Source of the DNA: Saprospiraceae bacterium
GTDB taxonomy: Bacteria > Bacteroidota > Bacteroidia > Chitinophagales > Saprospiraceae
Assembly (NCBI GenBank): GCA_016709995.1
Contig: JADJLQ010000002.1
Location: 930,001 to 994,000 of the forward strand
Reading direction: 5' to 3'
DNA length: 64,000 nt
Below, one piece after another: positions 17,328 to 27,338 of this stretch. Under the pieces are notes generated by a model. It was not told the DNA's origin, ran no database searches, and was given only the letters and a program-made list of their open reading frames with translations. Positions within the stretch are counted from its first letter, which is position 1; every line of letters starts with the position of its first letter. The translations under genes and the position numbers were made by a program.

Positions 17328-18257
17328 ATGAGCAATCGATATTCAAAACTCCCAGGCATTGAGTCTGATTTTAAAATGCAGAATAAGCCCAAACTCATCC
17401 CATTTGACTATTCTAAGGGCATAGAAAGAGTGCAAGGTTTGTTTTATAAACCACCCACCGCGGACTATTATTATACGGATCTTCATCCTAAAAAAAGAGT
17501 AGTCATCCATTTTACTGCCGGCAATCTTAGAGGGGATATGGGCCAACTCTCTATGGATCACTATCATGTCTCGGTGCCTTTTGTCATAGCCCGCGATGGC
17601 ACCATTTATCAATTTTTTTACACCAAATATTGGTCCCATCATTTGGGCATGACCTCCGGCAACCCCGGTAAAATATATGACAAACAATCCATTGCCATCG
17701 AACTATCCAATTATGGTTGGCTGACGCTAAGGGACGGTATGCTGGAGACTGCATATTCAAGACAAAAGATCAATGGCAAAGAAAATCCGGCCGACATCTA
17801 CTGCAGCCTCGATGACACGGATGCTTACGTAGAGTTAGATCTGCCGTTCAGAGAGAAAAAATATTTTGCGGCGCATACGCCCGTGCAGGTAGAAAGTCTG
17901 ACGGTGCTGATACGATATCTCACTGCGCTATATGATATACCGAGGGCTTTTTTACCAGAAACGGACAGGTATAATTTTGCGGCTGCCAGCCGTGATATCC
18001 CCGGAATCAATAGTCATATCAATTATAGAGCCAGTGGCAAGTGGGATATCGGCATGGCTTTTGACTGGGACACCCTGATAGATGGAGTCCAGGCCGATGA
18101 GTTTTTGCCAGTCCTGCACCCGATCAATACGACCAGGGCAGCAGGGGCCCGTGCAATGCCCGAATCAGAACTAGCCACCAGTCATGTCACCGGCACTATT
18201 TACGACCCAAAAAAGAAAACTAAAATCAGAGCCTACAACCCATTTCAGTGGGAATAA
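17328..18257 (+). CDS. N-acetylmuramoyl-L-alanine amidase-like protein (Amidase_2)
   Basis: 309 residues from the ATG at 17328; an upstream GTG at 17280 would add 16 residues and is less likely. Amidase_2/PGRP features: VVIHFTAGNLRGDMG (first zinc His), DHYHVSVPFVIARDGTIYQ (core strand pair), WSHHLG, IAIELSNYG, a late FAAHTPVQVESLTVLIRYL, and INSHINYRASGKWDIGMAFDW, where the conserved C-terminal His and DIG(P) motif of the family is recognisable. No signal peptide is visible, so it may act in the cytoplasm, be released by lysis, or use another route. Family members cleave the bond between MurNAc and L-Ala in peptidoglycan. The C-terminal 60 residues lack a recognised domain. Neighbours give no functional hint. 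Confidence 0.85.
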   Translation: MSNRYSKLPGIESDFKMQNKPKLIPFDYSKGIERVQGLFYKPPTADYYYTDLHPKKRVVIHFTAGNLRGDMGQLSMDHYHVSVPFVIARDGTIYQFFYTKYWSHHLGMTSGNPGKIYDKQSIAIELSNYGWLTLRDGMLETAYSRQKINGKENPADIYCSLDDTDAYVELDLPFREKKYFAAHTPVQVESLTVLIRYLTALYDIPRAFLPETDRYNFAAASRDIPGINSHINYRASGKWDIGMAFDWDTLIDGVQADEFLPVLHPINTTRAAGARAMPESELATSHVTGTIYDPKKKTKIRAYNPFQWE

Positions 18258-18505
18258 TTGTTTCACTTACCGCTGTCAATTGTAGTGTCGATTCGATGGC
18301 TTTTGCGTTGATACCTGCAGGTTCAAATCGCTGAGTCCTAATAGGCAGTTGTCTGGTCCACAGGTATGACAAAATGTACTATGGTTGTAATCAATTTGCT
18401 GCCAGCCGGACCTGAAGTTTTATGCATTTGCCAAAACCCACTCCATGCTTCTTTACCCATTATTTAAGGTTATAGAGTATTTTCGGGTTCATATTGCTGA
18501 AGTAT

Positions 18506-19714
18506 ATGAAATCATTTTTATCCTCCCTCCTTTTAGTTTTGATGGCTTGTGGTATACATGACCACAATAGCAACCAGAGCCATCCCATCTATCAGTATGA
18601 CGAACACAGCGCCACCCGATGGTTCTCTTTCGAAAATCCGACTGGCCAGCCTGGAGCAGGTGCAAAAGAAAATAATGGTGCCAAAGGCCACCCTTGTGAT
18701 GACATACCGGCGCACACCTCAGTCGACCTGATGAATTATAAAGGTACCGGGATCATCCGGCGGATCTGGCTTACCATAAATGATCGTTCAGCTTATATGC
18801 TTCGTGGCCTGGTGATCAATATGTATTGGGATGGTGCAGAAAAGCCTGCTGTGTCAGCCCCCATAGGAGATTTTTTTGGCCAGGGATTCGAGCGAAGACT
18901 TGCCTTTGAAAACGAGTTGTTTTCTTCCGGAGAAGGGAGATCTTTTGTATCGTTTATTTCCATGCCTTTTAAGGTTGGAGCAAGAATAGAAATCATAAAC
19001 GACACCGACAAGGATCTCGATATGATCTTTTATGATATAGATATGCAGGCTATGGATCGATGGGATCCCGACAATTTATATTTTCATGGCTACTGGCATA
19101 GAGATACAGCAACCATCCTGGCTCATGACTTTGAGATATTGCCAAAGATCCGGGGTCGAGGCAGATATCTGGGCACCAATATCAGCGTCATCGACAATCC
19201 GATCTACGAAGATGCCTGGTGGGGAGAAGGTGAGGTCAAAATGTACCTGGATGGGGATATCAGTGACCCTACTATAGTGGGCACAGGGACCGAGGATTAT
19301 ATCAGTACAGCCTGGGGTCAGGGAGTCTTTCAAAATAAGTATTCGGGTTGTCTGGTTGGCGATGACAGTTTGCGGCATTGGGCTTTTTATAGATATCATA
19401 TCCCCGATCCGGTCTTTTTTCATCAGGATATTAAAGTGGATATCCAACAGATCGGAGGCAATTCCAAAGAAAAAGTACAATCATTGTTAAATAAAAAGTT
19501 GCCCCTGATCCCCATCACGCTACACCATGCTCCTGCTTTCATTCATCTGTATCATGCGGACAGTATAGCTGATCTTACAGATACAGCTTTACCAGAAGGC
19601 TGGGTCAATTTCTATCGCATAGATGATGTAGCCGCCATGGCCTATTTTTATCTAAACCAGAGCACCAATGAATTGCCTCCCTTACAACCTCTGGCAATCC
19701 GCACCAAAAATTAA
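18506..19714 (+). CDS. DUF2961 (GH172-type) lipoprotein
   Basis: 402 residues from the ATG at 18506; a TTG four codons upstream is less likely. MKSFLSSLLLVLMACGIH gives a lipobox (LMACG), so the protein should be membrane-anchored. DUF2961 hallmarks: FSFENPTGQPGAGAKENNGAKG, FENELFSSGEGRSFVSFISMPF, FYDIDMQAMD, and the acidic cluster VGTGTEDYISTAWGQG. Family knowledge: characterised DUF2961 members (GH172) act on fructofuranose- or arabinofuranose-containing glycans, with the Glu residues of this fold as catalytic groups. Substrate here is unknown. It stands alone and may be functionally linked to the hydrolase cluster 4 kb upstream. Confidence 0.85.
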   Translation: MKSFLSSLLLVLMACGIHDHNSNQSHPIYQYDEHSATRWFSFENPTGQPGAGAKENNGAKGHPCDDIPAHTSVDLMNYKGTGIIRRIWLTINDRSAYMLRGLVINMYWDGAEKPAVSAPIGDFFGQGFERRLAFENELFSSGEGRSFVSFISMPFKVGARIEIINDTDKDLDMIFYDIDMQAMDRWDPDNLYFHGYWHRDTATILAHDFEILPKIRGRGRYLGTNISVIDNPIYEDAWWGEGEVKMYLDGDISDPTIVGTGTEDYISTAWGQGVFQNKYSGCLVGDDSLRHWAFYRYHIPDPVFFHQDIKVDIQQIGGNSKEKVQSLLNKKLPLIPITLHHAPAFIHLYHADSIADLTDTALPEGWVNFYRIDDVAAMAYFYLNQSTNELPPLQPLAIRTKN

Positions 19715-19768
19715 CTACCTCTTATCTCCTGCCTCATACCTCAGCGCTCACTCCTCGATGCTCCCCGC

Positions 19769-22000
19769 TCACACCGTCAACCAATAATTCAATTTAAAAA
19801 CAATAGCCCGATTCCTGTTAATAAAAGTATCTGTAAAATAATTGTCCGTGTAGACCAGGAATAAATCAGACATCGGTTTGTACCGCCATTGAATACGACT
19901 GTTTATATTAAAATTAGTTTGTTGGGTATTGTATTGAAAAAAAGTAGTCCAGAATAGATTGTTTGAAAAATTGATTTCCGTCTTAGGACTGATGAGCCAT
20001 AATTGGGTGTCACCATACCCTTTAGGAAATTGAAGATCATTAAATTCTGCAGTTAGGGTGATATTCCAATGTGGTTGTTGTCGCACAGTTATTCCGGCTC
20101 GATATTGATGGATGGTACCATTATAGTACTGACCTAGTCGGACACCCCCGGTGAATAAGATATTTTTTCTCGAATCTGATTCGTAGAGCAAGCCTACATT
20201 ATTGTAATGATAGATACCCGGCTCAAGTGGTTTGTCAGAAGGCAAAGGAAAATAATAGCGCAGATTGTCTTGCTGTACATTTAAAGTCATCTCCAGCAAT
20301 GAGGCATTTTTCCTAAACATTCTGTAGCTCAGGATATGACTGCGGTCACTAAAACTCCCATCTATAAACCAGGTGGCTACATTTTCAAGGCCTATGCTAT
20401 GGCGCACGATTTTTTTATCTTTTGGGTAGAAAAAAAAATCATTCTGGTTGTATAATAATTGAAAACCGTTTCGAAAAGTAGTATCACCCAGGTCATAATT
20501 ATTTCCTTTGCTGGCGAAAGTTTCTATGCGATTGACAAAACCCATATCCGCATAATAGTTTTTATCGATGATATTGTAATCCACTATGCTATTAAGTTTT
20601 CTTCCAAAATATCCGCCTCCGGTCTGGATAAACTTTTTTTGATCTTTGATATCCGGTTTGAAGGAGGTATGGTATCCTCCCCATGCTTGCCAGGATCCTG
20701 GTTTGTCAGAGAGTTGAATGTCCAGACCTGCATTGCGACCATATTTATCAAGAGGGTTGTTTTTCTCTTCCGTTGCCGTGAGATTGGATTGGTGATTTAA
20801 AAAATAGCCTTTGATCAATGATCTGTTGAATATCCGTCGATGCACCGAGATGGCAGAATAGTTTTGGGCAGCTACATCGCCCTTCCTTGCTGTCTGCATA
20901 TTCATTAGGCCAACTCTAAGCTTTTCGGTGAGATTGCCACTGAGTCTGCCACCGAATACTATAGGGATGGGGTTGCCATCTTTGTCCAGTCCGATTTTTC
21001 TGGAAAAAAATGGACGAAATGGTGGTGGTCCATATGAAGAAAATATATCATCGTTTTCAAGGAAAAAAGTCCTGCGCTCAGGGAAAAACACATCAAATCG
21101 GGTCAGGTTAGTGACTTGCTCATCTACTTCAATTTGAGAAAAATCAGGATTGGCGGTAAGGTCAAGATTGAGTGAAGGGGTTAAAGATAATTTGGCATCA
21201 AATCCGGCATTGATTTTAGCTTTGGTGGAAATAAGATTTTCAGGATCCCTTTGTAATGATCCTGTGACATAGGGTATCAGGGATGCATTGCCTTTTACCG
21301 AAGGTAGTTCCCCTTCAAACACCAATGACCCAAGATAACCAATATCAAATCCAGGAAACTGCACCGGCACATTGGTCCAGGTATAAAACTTATTGTTTTT
21401 CTGATCACTGCGAATAAAATTGACTCCCCAGGTCTTAATCTTAGCATCAAATCGCAGAGTTTTAAAGGGTATCCCCATTTCGACGACATAGCGGTCAGGA
21501 TATCGCTTTACATTGGATATCCATTTGTTATCCCAGGCGGTGCTTAAGTCCATCGAGCCTGTATTGGCACTAAACTGGTATTCGGATTGCACATTATACG
21601 GAGTGACTGAAAACCCAAATCCATTGCTTTTGTTGTTGATAGGATCCAGGATCACCACGATGCCATCTTGATCCCTCACTGAGGCATCTCGTTTGAGGGA
21701 TTTAGCTATATACCGATCCGTGCTATCATAAGAGGTAATAGCGAAATACAAAAATTTGTCATCATAAGCTGCCTGTACCGTAGTATTCAGAGTAGCTCTG
21801 ACTTTATCCGATGGAAATTTTTCCCAAAAATCTCCGACTGGCTGCGCCTGACTCCAAATGGGCTCATCTAAAGCACCATCTATGATTAATGGGGTAGAGG
21901 ATTTTAATACATATAGCTCATGAGCCTCCGGAGTGGAAAATTGTGCATGGCTATGAGCCCAGCACAAGCAACATAATAACACAATAATATAACGAAGCAT
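19769..22000 (-). CDS. DUF5916 outer-membrane protein with CBM9-like domain
   Basis: 743 residues. MLRYIIVLLCCLCWAHSHAQ is a signal peptide. Residues about 30-240 form a CBM9-like sandwich (LIIDGALDEPIWSQAQPV, YDDKFLYFAITSYD, VVEMGIPFKTLRF, WGVNFIRSDQ), the standard N-terminal module of DUF5916 proteins. The remainder is a series of amphipathic strands with aromatic girdles, including FFPERRTFFLENDDIF and SRKIGLD, ending FKLNYWLTV, as expected for a beta-barrel in the outer membrane with a C-terminal aromatic/hydrophobic strand. Function of the family is unknown; binding or import of glycan is often inferred. It is the last gene of a three-gene minus-strand group with the coiled-coil protein (42-base gap) and asd. 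Confidence 0.85.
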   Translation of the reverse strand: MLRYIIVLLCCLCWAHSHAQFSTPEAHELYVLKSSTPLIIDGALDEPIWSQAQPVGDFWEKFPSDKVRATLNTTVQAAYDDKFLYFAITSYDSTDRYIAKSLKRDASVRDQDGIVVILDPINNKSNGFGFSVTPYNVQSEYQFSANTGSMDLSTAWDNKWISNVKRYPDRYVVEMGIPFKTLRFDAKIKTWGVNFIRSDQKNNKFYTWTNVPVQFPGFDIGYLGSLVFEGELPSVKGNASLIPYVTGSLQRDPENLISTKAKINAGFDAKLSLTPSLNLDLTANPDFSQIEVDEQVTNLTRFDVFFPERRTFFLENDDIFSSYGPPPFRPFFSRKIGLDKDGNPIPIVFGGRLSGNLTEKLRVGLMNMQTARKGDVAAQNYSAISVHRRIFNRSLIKGYFLNHQSNLTATEEKNNPLDKYGRNAGLDIQLSDKPGSWQAWGGYHTSFKPDIKDQKKFIQTGGGYFGRKLNSIVDYNIIDKNYYADMGFVNRIETFASKGNNYDLGDTTFRNGFQLLYNQNDFFFYPKDKKIVRHSIGLENVATWFIDGSFSDRSHILSYRMFRKNASLLEMTLNVQQDNLRYYFPLPSDKPLEPGIYHYNNVGLLYESDSRKNILFTGGVRLGQYYNGTIHQYRAGITVRQQPHWNITLTAEFNDLQFPKGYGDTQLWLISPKTEINFSNNLFWTTFFQYNTQQTNFNINSRIQWRYKPMSDLFLVYTDNYFTDTFINRNRAIVFKLNYWLTV

Positions 22001-22042
22001 AGACCTTGCGTAAGGGAAGAATTACTAAAAACCTCAGCCTGC

Positions 22043-23404
22043 CTATGCCTTATCCTCGGCCTCAGGTTTTTCACCCTTGAGCTCATCTACAAAGTCGTGT
22101 AGTTTTTCACTTAACACCTCAGAGACTGCCCTGACGGTATCTGCTACATCTTCAAGTGTTTCGCCTAAAGTAGTGCCGATCACATCGATGATATGGTCAT
22201 GATGATCCGCTTTGGCTCCGGTGATGGCTTCAGCGGCTTTTTCTATTCGATCATCGTCTTTACGAGCCTCGGCAGCTTTACGCATTTCATCCTTGATTCT
22301 ATCTTCGGCTGCATGCTTTGCCTGATCCAGTTTTTCCTTTTCTTGCCTTCGGATATCCCGCTGTTTTTCTTGTTCTATTCTTTTCTCCAGATCCAGTTTG
22401 GTGGCGTTCATATCTTTTAATTTCTCCTCCTTGGATCTTATTCTTTCATCGATCATCGTGATCTTGGCTTGCCTGATTTGAGCCTCAAGTTGTCCTTCAG
22501 AATTTGCAATTTTTCTTTTCTCGAATTCAAGGTCACTATAATCTCTTTTGATGGAAGATTGCATCTTATTAAGTGCCTCCACCAGGCCATCATACCTTCG
22601 TGATATTCTTTCAGAACCTGGGGTGCCTTCCTTTCCATCTTTTCCACCGGATCTCTTCTCTTTAATTTGTTTGAAAAGTCGATCTATTTGATCCCAGACA
22701 GATCCCCGGTCATTCCGATTCATTTCGGACTGTTGCAGCTTGGATTGAAGTTGTTTTAATTCTTCAAATATGGGTTGCAAGCCGAGTCCTTTATTCAGTT
22801 TTTGTCCTATTTGTTCAAGACTGTGCTCGAATTGAGCTACAATATCTCTGGAAGACTTATCAAATTCTTCGTCAACTACTTTTCTTAACTTCTTGAGGTG
22901 CTCAAATAATGAATTGGTACCGTCCCGCAATATTTGGGCATGCTCTCTGAATAAATTCCGGTCTTTGACCTGGTTTTGCACTTTGTCCCAAAATGTTTTT
23001 AATTCTTCCCAGACTTCATTCTCATACTTGGACAATTTCTCTGTTTTCTCTTTAAGGTCCTGAAACTCTTGCTCGAATCCTTGTTTGAGTTTATGAGAAA
23101 GTACTATAAAATGCCATTCAGTTTGGGCCCGGGTGATGATATCGTCTTTGTCTGACTTGATACCTTCTGAAAGGAGGGACTCAGATGCCGTCAAAGGTTT
23201 CTCGGAGTGTTGCGCAAACTCAGGAAATACAAACTCTTTTTCATTTCTCCAATCCTTCATCAAAGCATTTGCAAGATCTTCGGTGACCTGGGCCTGGGGT
23301 AAAATCCATTCGTGTACTTTGTTTTGCTCGAGATCCAATTGTAAGGCTACAAGTACTTTTTCGTTAGCTGCATTTGTTCCCCAAAAGACGATTCTTGTTT
23401 TCAT
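22043..23404 (-). CDS. Long coiled-coil protein, function unknown
   Basis: 453 residues. The first 100 residues look folded (TRIVFWGTNAANEKVLVALQ, VHEWILPQAQVTEDLANAL). From about residue 95 to 395 the sequence is almost continuous charged heptads rich in E, K, Q and L (for example LKEKTEKLSKYENEVWEELK and KLDQAKHAAEDRIKDEMRKA), a long coiled coil. The C-terminal 60 residues (DHIIDVIGTTLGETLEDVAD) are acidic and helical. There is no signal peptide or membrane segment, so it is probably cytoplasmic. I do not recognise a characterised family. It lies 66 bases downstream of asd and 42 bases before the DUF5916 gene on the same strand, but neither partner suggests a role. Confidence 0.7.
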   Translation of the reverse strand: MKTRIVFWGTNAANEKVLVALQLDLEQNKVHEWILPQAQVTEDLANALMKDWRNEKEFVFPEFAQHSEKPLTASESLLSEGIKSDKDDIITRAQTEWHFIVLSHKLKQGFEQEFQDLKEKTEKLSKYENEVWEELKTFWDKVQNQVKDRNLFREHAQILRDGTNSLFEHLKKLRKVVDEEFDKSSRDIVAQFEHSLEQIGQKLNKGLGLQPIFEELKQLQSKLQQSEMNRNDRGSVWDQIDRLFKQIKEKRSGGKDGKEGTPGSERISRRYDGLVEALNKMQSSIKRDYSDLEFEKRKIANSEGQLEAQIRQAKITMIDERIRSKEEKLKDMNATKLDLEKRIEQEKQRDIRRQEKEKLDQAKHAAEDRIKDEMRKAAEARKDDDRIEKAAEAITGAKADHHDHIIDVIGTTLGETLEDVADTVRAVSEVLSEKLHDFVDELKGEKPEAEDKA

Positions 23405-23470
23405 AAAGTATAAGTCGTAATTCCTTGTTAGTAATAATATTTATGGTACAAACTTGAAAGTGATGGCCTA

Positions 23471-24490
23471 TCAGGCAGTCACCAGATCCAAGGGTATTAA
23501 TTCATGTTTCATCATATATTCTGCTATCTGTATAGCATTGGTGGCTGCACCTTTGCGGAGATTGTCAGCTACGATCCACATATTCAGTGTCTTTTCCTGA
23601 GACTCATCTTTGCGTAATCGGCCTACAAATACTTCGTTTTTCCCTTTAGCATATAACGGCATTGGATACTTGAAAGTTGCCATGTCATCGATTAATTCTA
23701 TGCCATCAGCCTCAGACAATAGTCGTCTTATTTCTTCGATGGTAAAATCTTTATCAAATTCTACATTGACACTTTCGCTGTGACCGCCCTTGACAGGAAC
23801 CCTCACTGCCGTAGCTGTGATCCTGATAGTAGGATCTCCCATGATCTTTTTTGTCTCATTGACCAGCTTCATTTCTTCTTTGGTATAACCATTATCCAGG
23901 AATACATCACAGTGTGGGATAACATTCTCAAAAATGGTATACTTATAGGCTTTTTCTTCATTGGGTACGACCTCACCCTGGTGTTCACGATCATATTGTT
24001 TTACTGCTTTGACACCGGTACCCGTCACCGATTGATACGTGGAGATGACCAATCTCTTGATGCCAAATGCTTGATGCAGAGGAGCTAGTGCCACGACCAT
24101 TTGGATAGTGGAACAATTGGGATTGGCGATGATCCTATCTTCTTTCGTAATAGTATGGCCATTGACTTCAGGTACAATCAGTTTTTTTGAAGGATCCATG
24201 CGCCAGGCAGATGAATTGTCTACTACGATGGTGCCCTCCGCTGCAAATTTTGGTGCCCATTCCAGAGATACGCTGGCACCAGCAGAAAATAGTGCTATAT
24301 CCGGTTTTTTTGCTACAGCTTCTGCCAAAGTGTGGATGATATAATCTTTTCCCATAAATGTAAACTTCTGTCCTGCTGATTTTTCAGAAGCGACAGGTAT
24401 AAATTCAGTAATTGGAAAAGATCTTTCTTCCAATACCTGGCACATCACAGTACCTACGAGTCCGGTAGCACCAACACAAGCAACTTTCAT
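23471..24490 (-). CDS. asd: Aspartate-semialdehyde dehydrogenase
   Basis: 339 residues, normal for the family. N-terminal Rossmann NADP site VACVGATGLVGTVMCQVL; FSAGASVSLEWAPKFA; catalytic Cys126 in NPNCSTIQMV; conserved TYQSVTGTG; and RVPVKGGHSESVNVEF with the catalytic His. It reduces aspartyl phosphate to aspartate semialdehyde on the route to lysine/diaminopimelate, threonine and methionine. Divergent from the lamin-tail gene; a TAnnTTTG promoter element lies 27 bases upstream. The downstream genes on the same strand are not biosynthetic. Confidence 0.96.
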   Translation of the reverse strand: MKVACVGATGLVGTVMCQVLEERSFPITEFIPVASEKSAGQKFTFMGKDYIIHTLAEAVAKKPDIALFSAGASVSLEWAPKFAAEGTIVVDNSSAWRMDPSKKLIVPEVNGHTITKEDRIIANPNCSTIQMVVALAPLHQAFGIKRLVISTYQSVTGTGVKAVKQYDREHQGEVVPNEEKAYKYTIFENVIPHCDVFLDNGYTKEEMKLVNETKKIMGDPTIRITATAVRVPVKGGHSESVNVEFDKDFTIEEIRRLLSEADGIELIDDMATFKYPMPLYAKGKNEVFVGRLRKDESQEKTLNMWIVADNLRKGAATNAIQIAEYMMKHELIPLDLVTA

Positions 24491-24517
24491 TTTAACTTAT
24501 TTATTAATTTGAGGGCG

Positions 24518-24525
24518 CAAATATA
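24518..24525 (-). promoter_or_regulatory. asd: Putative -7 element TATATTTG of asd
   Basis: The reverse strand reads TATATTTGCGCC, an exact TAnnTTTG match 27 bases before the asd ATG. No TTG is seen at the -33 distance. Confidence 0.55.
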
Positions 24526-24557
24526 AGGAGTTTCAATTTCTTTATACTTTTAGCAAG

Positions 24558-27095
24558 GTGATTCGATACATATCTTTTATTCTTATAACGTTTTTTTTTA
24601 TATCTGCACATGCTCAGGTCACCCAAACCTTTGAAGATAGTGCCTGGTTCACCATAGGTGGCTGGAAAGGTCAAGTCAACGATTTTAAAATCACTACAGA
24701 TAAAAAACTGCAAAGCCTGGGCAATGATCTGGGCATTTCATCCATCTATAAGCTAATACAACCAGACTCAGTAGCACAATGGGAGATTTGGTTTAAAATG
24801 GCATTTGCTCCTTCTGATAATAATAAACTGCGATTATATATACTGGCGGATGACAGTATCCCTGGTGCAGCCAATGCCTATTACCTGGAAGTAGGCGAAA
24901 ATAATAATACCGATGCTTTCAAATTTTATAAGCAAAAAAATGGTGTTAGTACCTTACTTGCTGTTGGGTCAGCCGGAGCACTGGCCAATGATCCTTCGAT
25001 GGCACGAGTACTCCTCACCTGGCAGCGTCCGGGATCCTGGACTTTAGCAGCAGATTATGCCGGAGGTAGGTCTTTTGATGAAGAATGGACAATATCTGAT
25101 CCCGGCCGCTATTTGTTTTCTGACAGCGCTTATTGTATTCTATCCTGTATTTATACCTCGACGCGCAAGGATAAGTTTTTCTTTGACGATATCTACCTGG
25201 GACCTGCACAAGCTGACTTGACTCCTCCATCAATCGTCGATGTGTTACCTGATTCTGCCAGAGTTCGCCTGATTTTTAACGAGCCTGTGGACTCCATCTC
25301 CGCGACAGATACTGAAAACTATGTCATATCCAATGGAGTAGGACAGCCCTGGAAAGTAGTCAAGGTTGAGGACCGATCCGTCGATTTGTATTTGACCAAA
25401 CCCCTTGTTACCGGCACTTTTGAAATTATATGCCGTCAATTAAAGGATTTGCAGGGAAATATTACGCTCAATGCCCGGGCCAGCTTTGAATATAAATTAC
25501 TCCAGGTCATCAATCCCCTAGATCTTTTGATTACGGAGATCATGGCTGATCCCAGTCCTACGGTAGGATTGCCATTGTATGAATATGTAGAGTTATTGAA
25601 TACTTCGGATCATGCCATCAACCTGGCAGACCTCACGCTTCGATTTGACCAGACGGATTATATGATAGGTACAGCGGCGATTTTAGTGAGTCCTGGAGAA
25701 TATGTAATCCTGTGTGAATCGACCGCAGCGGCATTATTGATGCCCTATGGCAAAGTTATAGCGCTTCCCCGCTGGCCTGCGATCAGAAATACCAATGGCC
25801 TGCTGTCCCTTTGGTTTGCGGGCAAGGAGATTCACTTCGTGTCCTATGATGATAGTTGGTATCAGGACAGTCAGAAAGCCAATGGCGGCTGGTCCCTCGA
25901 GATGATCAATACCGCCAATCATTGTGATCAGAGAGCTAATTGGCGTGCTTCTGTCGATCCTACAGGTGGTACTCCGGGCAAAGTCAATGCTGTCGCTAAT
26001 GCGGGCTATAGGCTGCCTTTGAAGATTGACTCCACGGTTTACCTCGATGATCGTCATATAAAGGTATACGTGAATAAATTATTGACCACTATCGTTAAAG
26101 ACCAGCTTCAGATGGATCCCCCGATCAGTTATCAGTTTACCTCTTTGGGTAATCATCTGGATATCATATTTGATCAGGCCTTAAGCTCAGGGGTGATCTA
26201 TACACTGACGATGTCACCTCAGGATTGTGACGGCTTACCGACGGATATTGTATCCACCGCTATCGCCAGGGTAGAGTCACCTGAAAAAAACGATCTAGTC
26301 ATCAATGAAATCCTCTTCAATCCGGTGTCCGGTGGCAGCGACTATGTCGAATTGTACAATCGATCCTCCAAAATATTTTCACTCAAAGACCTGATCATCA
26401 GGAATGAATTGAATAACCAGGAGCGAAGCATCACCGCCTCCTCCCTGGTGCTGCCCGGCACTTATTGGGTACTGAGCGCAAGCCCCTCCTTCGTTTTGGA
26501 TCGATATACGGTAGATCACCCAGACCAATTAATTTCCCAATCCCTGCCTTCCCTTCCAGATGACCAGGGTCAGCTCAGCCTGATGACCGCATCCCGCACT
26601 TTGATAGACTCCTGCTCCTATGACAAAACCTACCATGATCGTTTTCTTAATTCCCAGGACGGGGTAGCGCTCGAGCGCATTGATTACAATTTGCCACCGA
26701 CAAAGTCAAACTGGCATTCTGCGGCAGGTACCGTTGGCTATGGTACCCCGACTTCAAAAAACTCTGTGACCTCCACGACTACGGTCACTTCTTTTACAGC
26801 CAAGCAAAAAGTATTCACTCCGGATCATAATGGCATAGATGATCTCTTTTACCTGGATTATACCCTGCCCGGACCTGGCTATGTCGCTCATATATATATC
26901 TATGATGACAGGGGTCATCCCATCAAAAGACTGGCCAATAACCTGCTCCTCGCGCGCGAAGGCAGCTTGTCCTGGGATGGCCTGGATGACCGCAATCAAC
27001 TATCCAATACCGGGATCTATATATTTAGGATAGAAGCGATCGATGCACAGGGGCATCGGGTGAGGGAGTTGGTGACCGGGGTGTTGAGTAGATGA
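24558..27095 (+). CDS. Secreted multidomain protein with two lamin-tail domains
   Basis: 845 residues from a GTG start. MIRYISFILITFFFISAHAQ is a signal peptide. Domains in order: a concanavalin-like sandwich (about 25-220); an Ig-like domain starting TPPSIVDVLPDSARVRLIFN (about 222-315); lamin-tail domain 1 starting LLITEIMADPSPTVG (about 318-470); a second Ig-like stretch; lamin-tail domain 2 starting DLVINEILFNPVSGGSDYVE (about 577-735); and a C-terminal FlgD/CHU_C-like domain (KVFTPDHNGIDDLFYLDY to the end, about 752-845), which in Bacteroidota commonly serves as the export/sorting tail of cell-surface proteins. Likely a surface protein or adhesin; ligand unknown. It diverges from asd with only 67 bases between them. 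Confidence 0.82.
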   Translation: MIRYISFILITFFFISAHAQVTQTFEDSAWFTIGGWKGQVNDFKITTDKKLQSLGNDLGISSIYKLIQPDSVAQWEIWFKMAFAPSDNNKLRLYILADDSIPGAANAYYLEVGENNNTDAFKFYKQKNGVSTLLAVGSAGALANDPSMARVLLTWQRPGSWTLAADYAGGRSFDEEWTISDPGRYLFSDSAYCILSCIYTSTRKDKFFFDDIYLGPAQADLTPPSIVDVLPDSARVRLIFNEPVDSISATDTENYVISNGVGQPWKVVKVEDRSVDLYLTKPLVTGTFEIICRQLKDLQGNITLNARASFEYKLLQVINPLDLLITEIMADPSPTVGLPLYEYVELLNTSDHAINLADLTLRFDQTDYMIGTAAILVSPGEYVILCESTAAALLMPYGKVIALPRWPAIRNTNGLLSLWFAGKEIHFVSYDDSWYQDSQKANGGWSLEMINTANHCDQRANWRASVDPTGGTPGKVNAVANAGYRLPLKIDSTVYLDDRHIKVYVNKLLTTIVKDQLQMDPPISYQFTSLGNHLDIIFDQALSSGVIYTLTMSPQDCDGLPTDIVSTAIARVESPEKNDLVINEILFNPVSGGSDYVELYNRSSKIFSLKDLIIRNELNNQERSITASSLVLPGTYWVLSASPSFVLDRYTVDHPDQLISQSLPSLPDDQGQLSLMTASRTLIDSCSYDKTYHDRFLNSQDGVALERIDYNLPPTKSNWHSAAGTVGYGTPTSKNSVTSTTTVTSFTAKQKVFTPDHNGIDDLFYLDYTLPGPGYVAHIYIYDDRGHPIKRLANNLLLAREGSLSWDGLDDRNQLSNTGIYIFRIEAIDAQGHRVRELVTGVLSR

Positions 27096-27338
27096 TGGGG
27101 TGGAACTGCACATATAACATTGGTAATTTTCGTATTGATGCGAAAAAATCTATAATAAATTTCGTATCAATACGCAGATTATAGTTAAAATATTGAATTT
27201 AATGGACTTCGTTATGAAGGCAGTTGATTTCCATCCAAGTCTTTTTAGATTAGTAAAAAATAATCTTTAATCATAAAATCCTTTCTATATTTCTTGGAGA
27301 GCGACACTCATAAATATGGGCTTCGGCTTAAATATTTT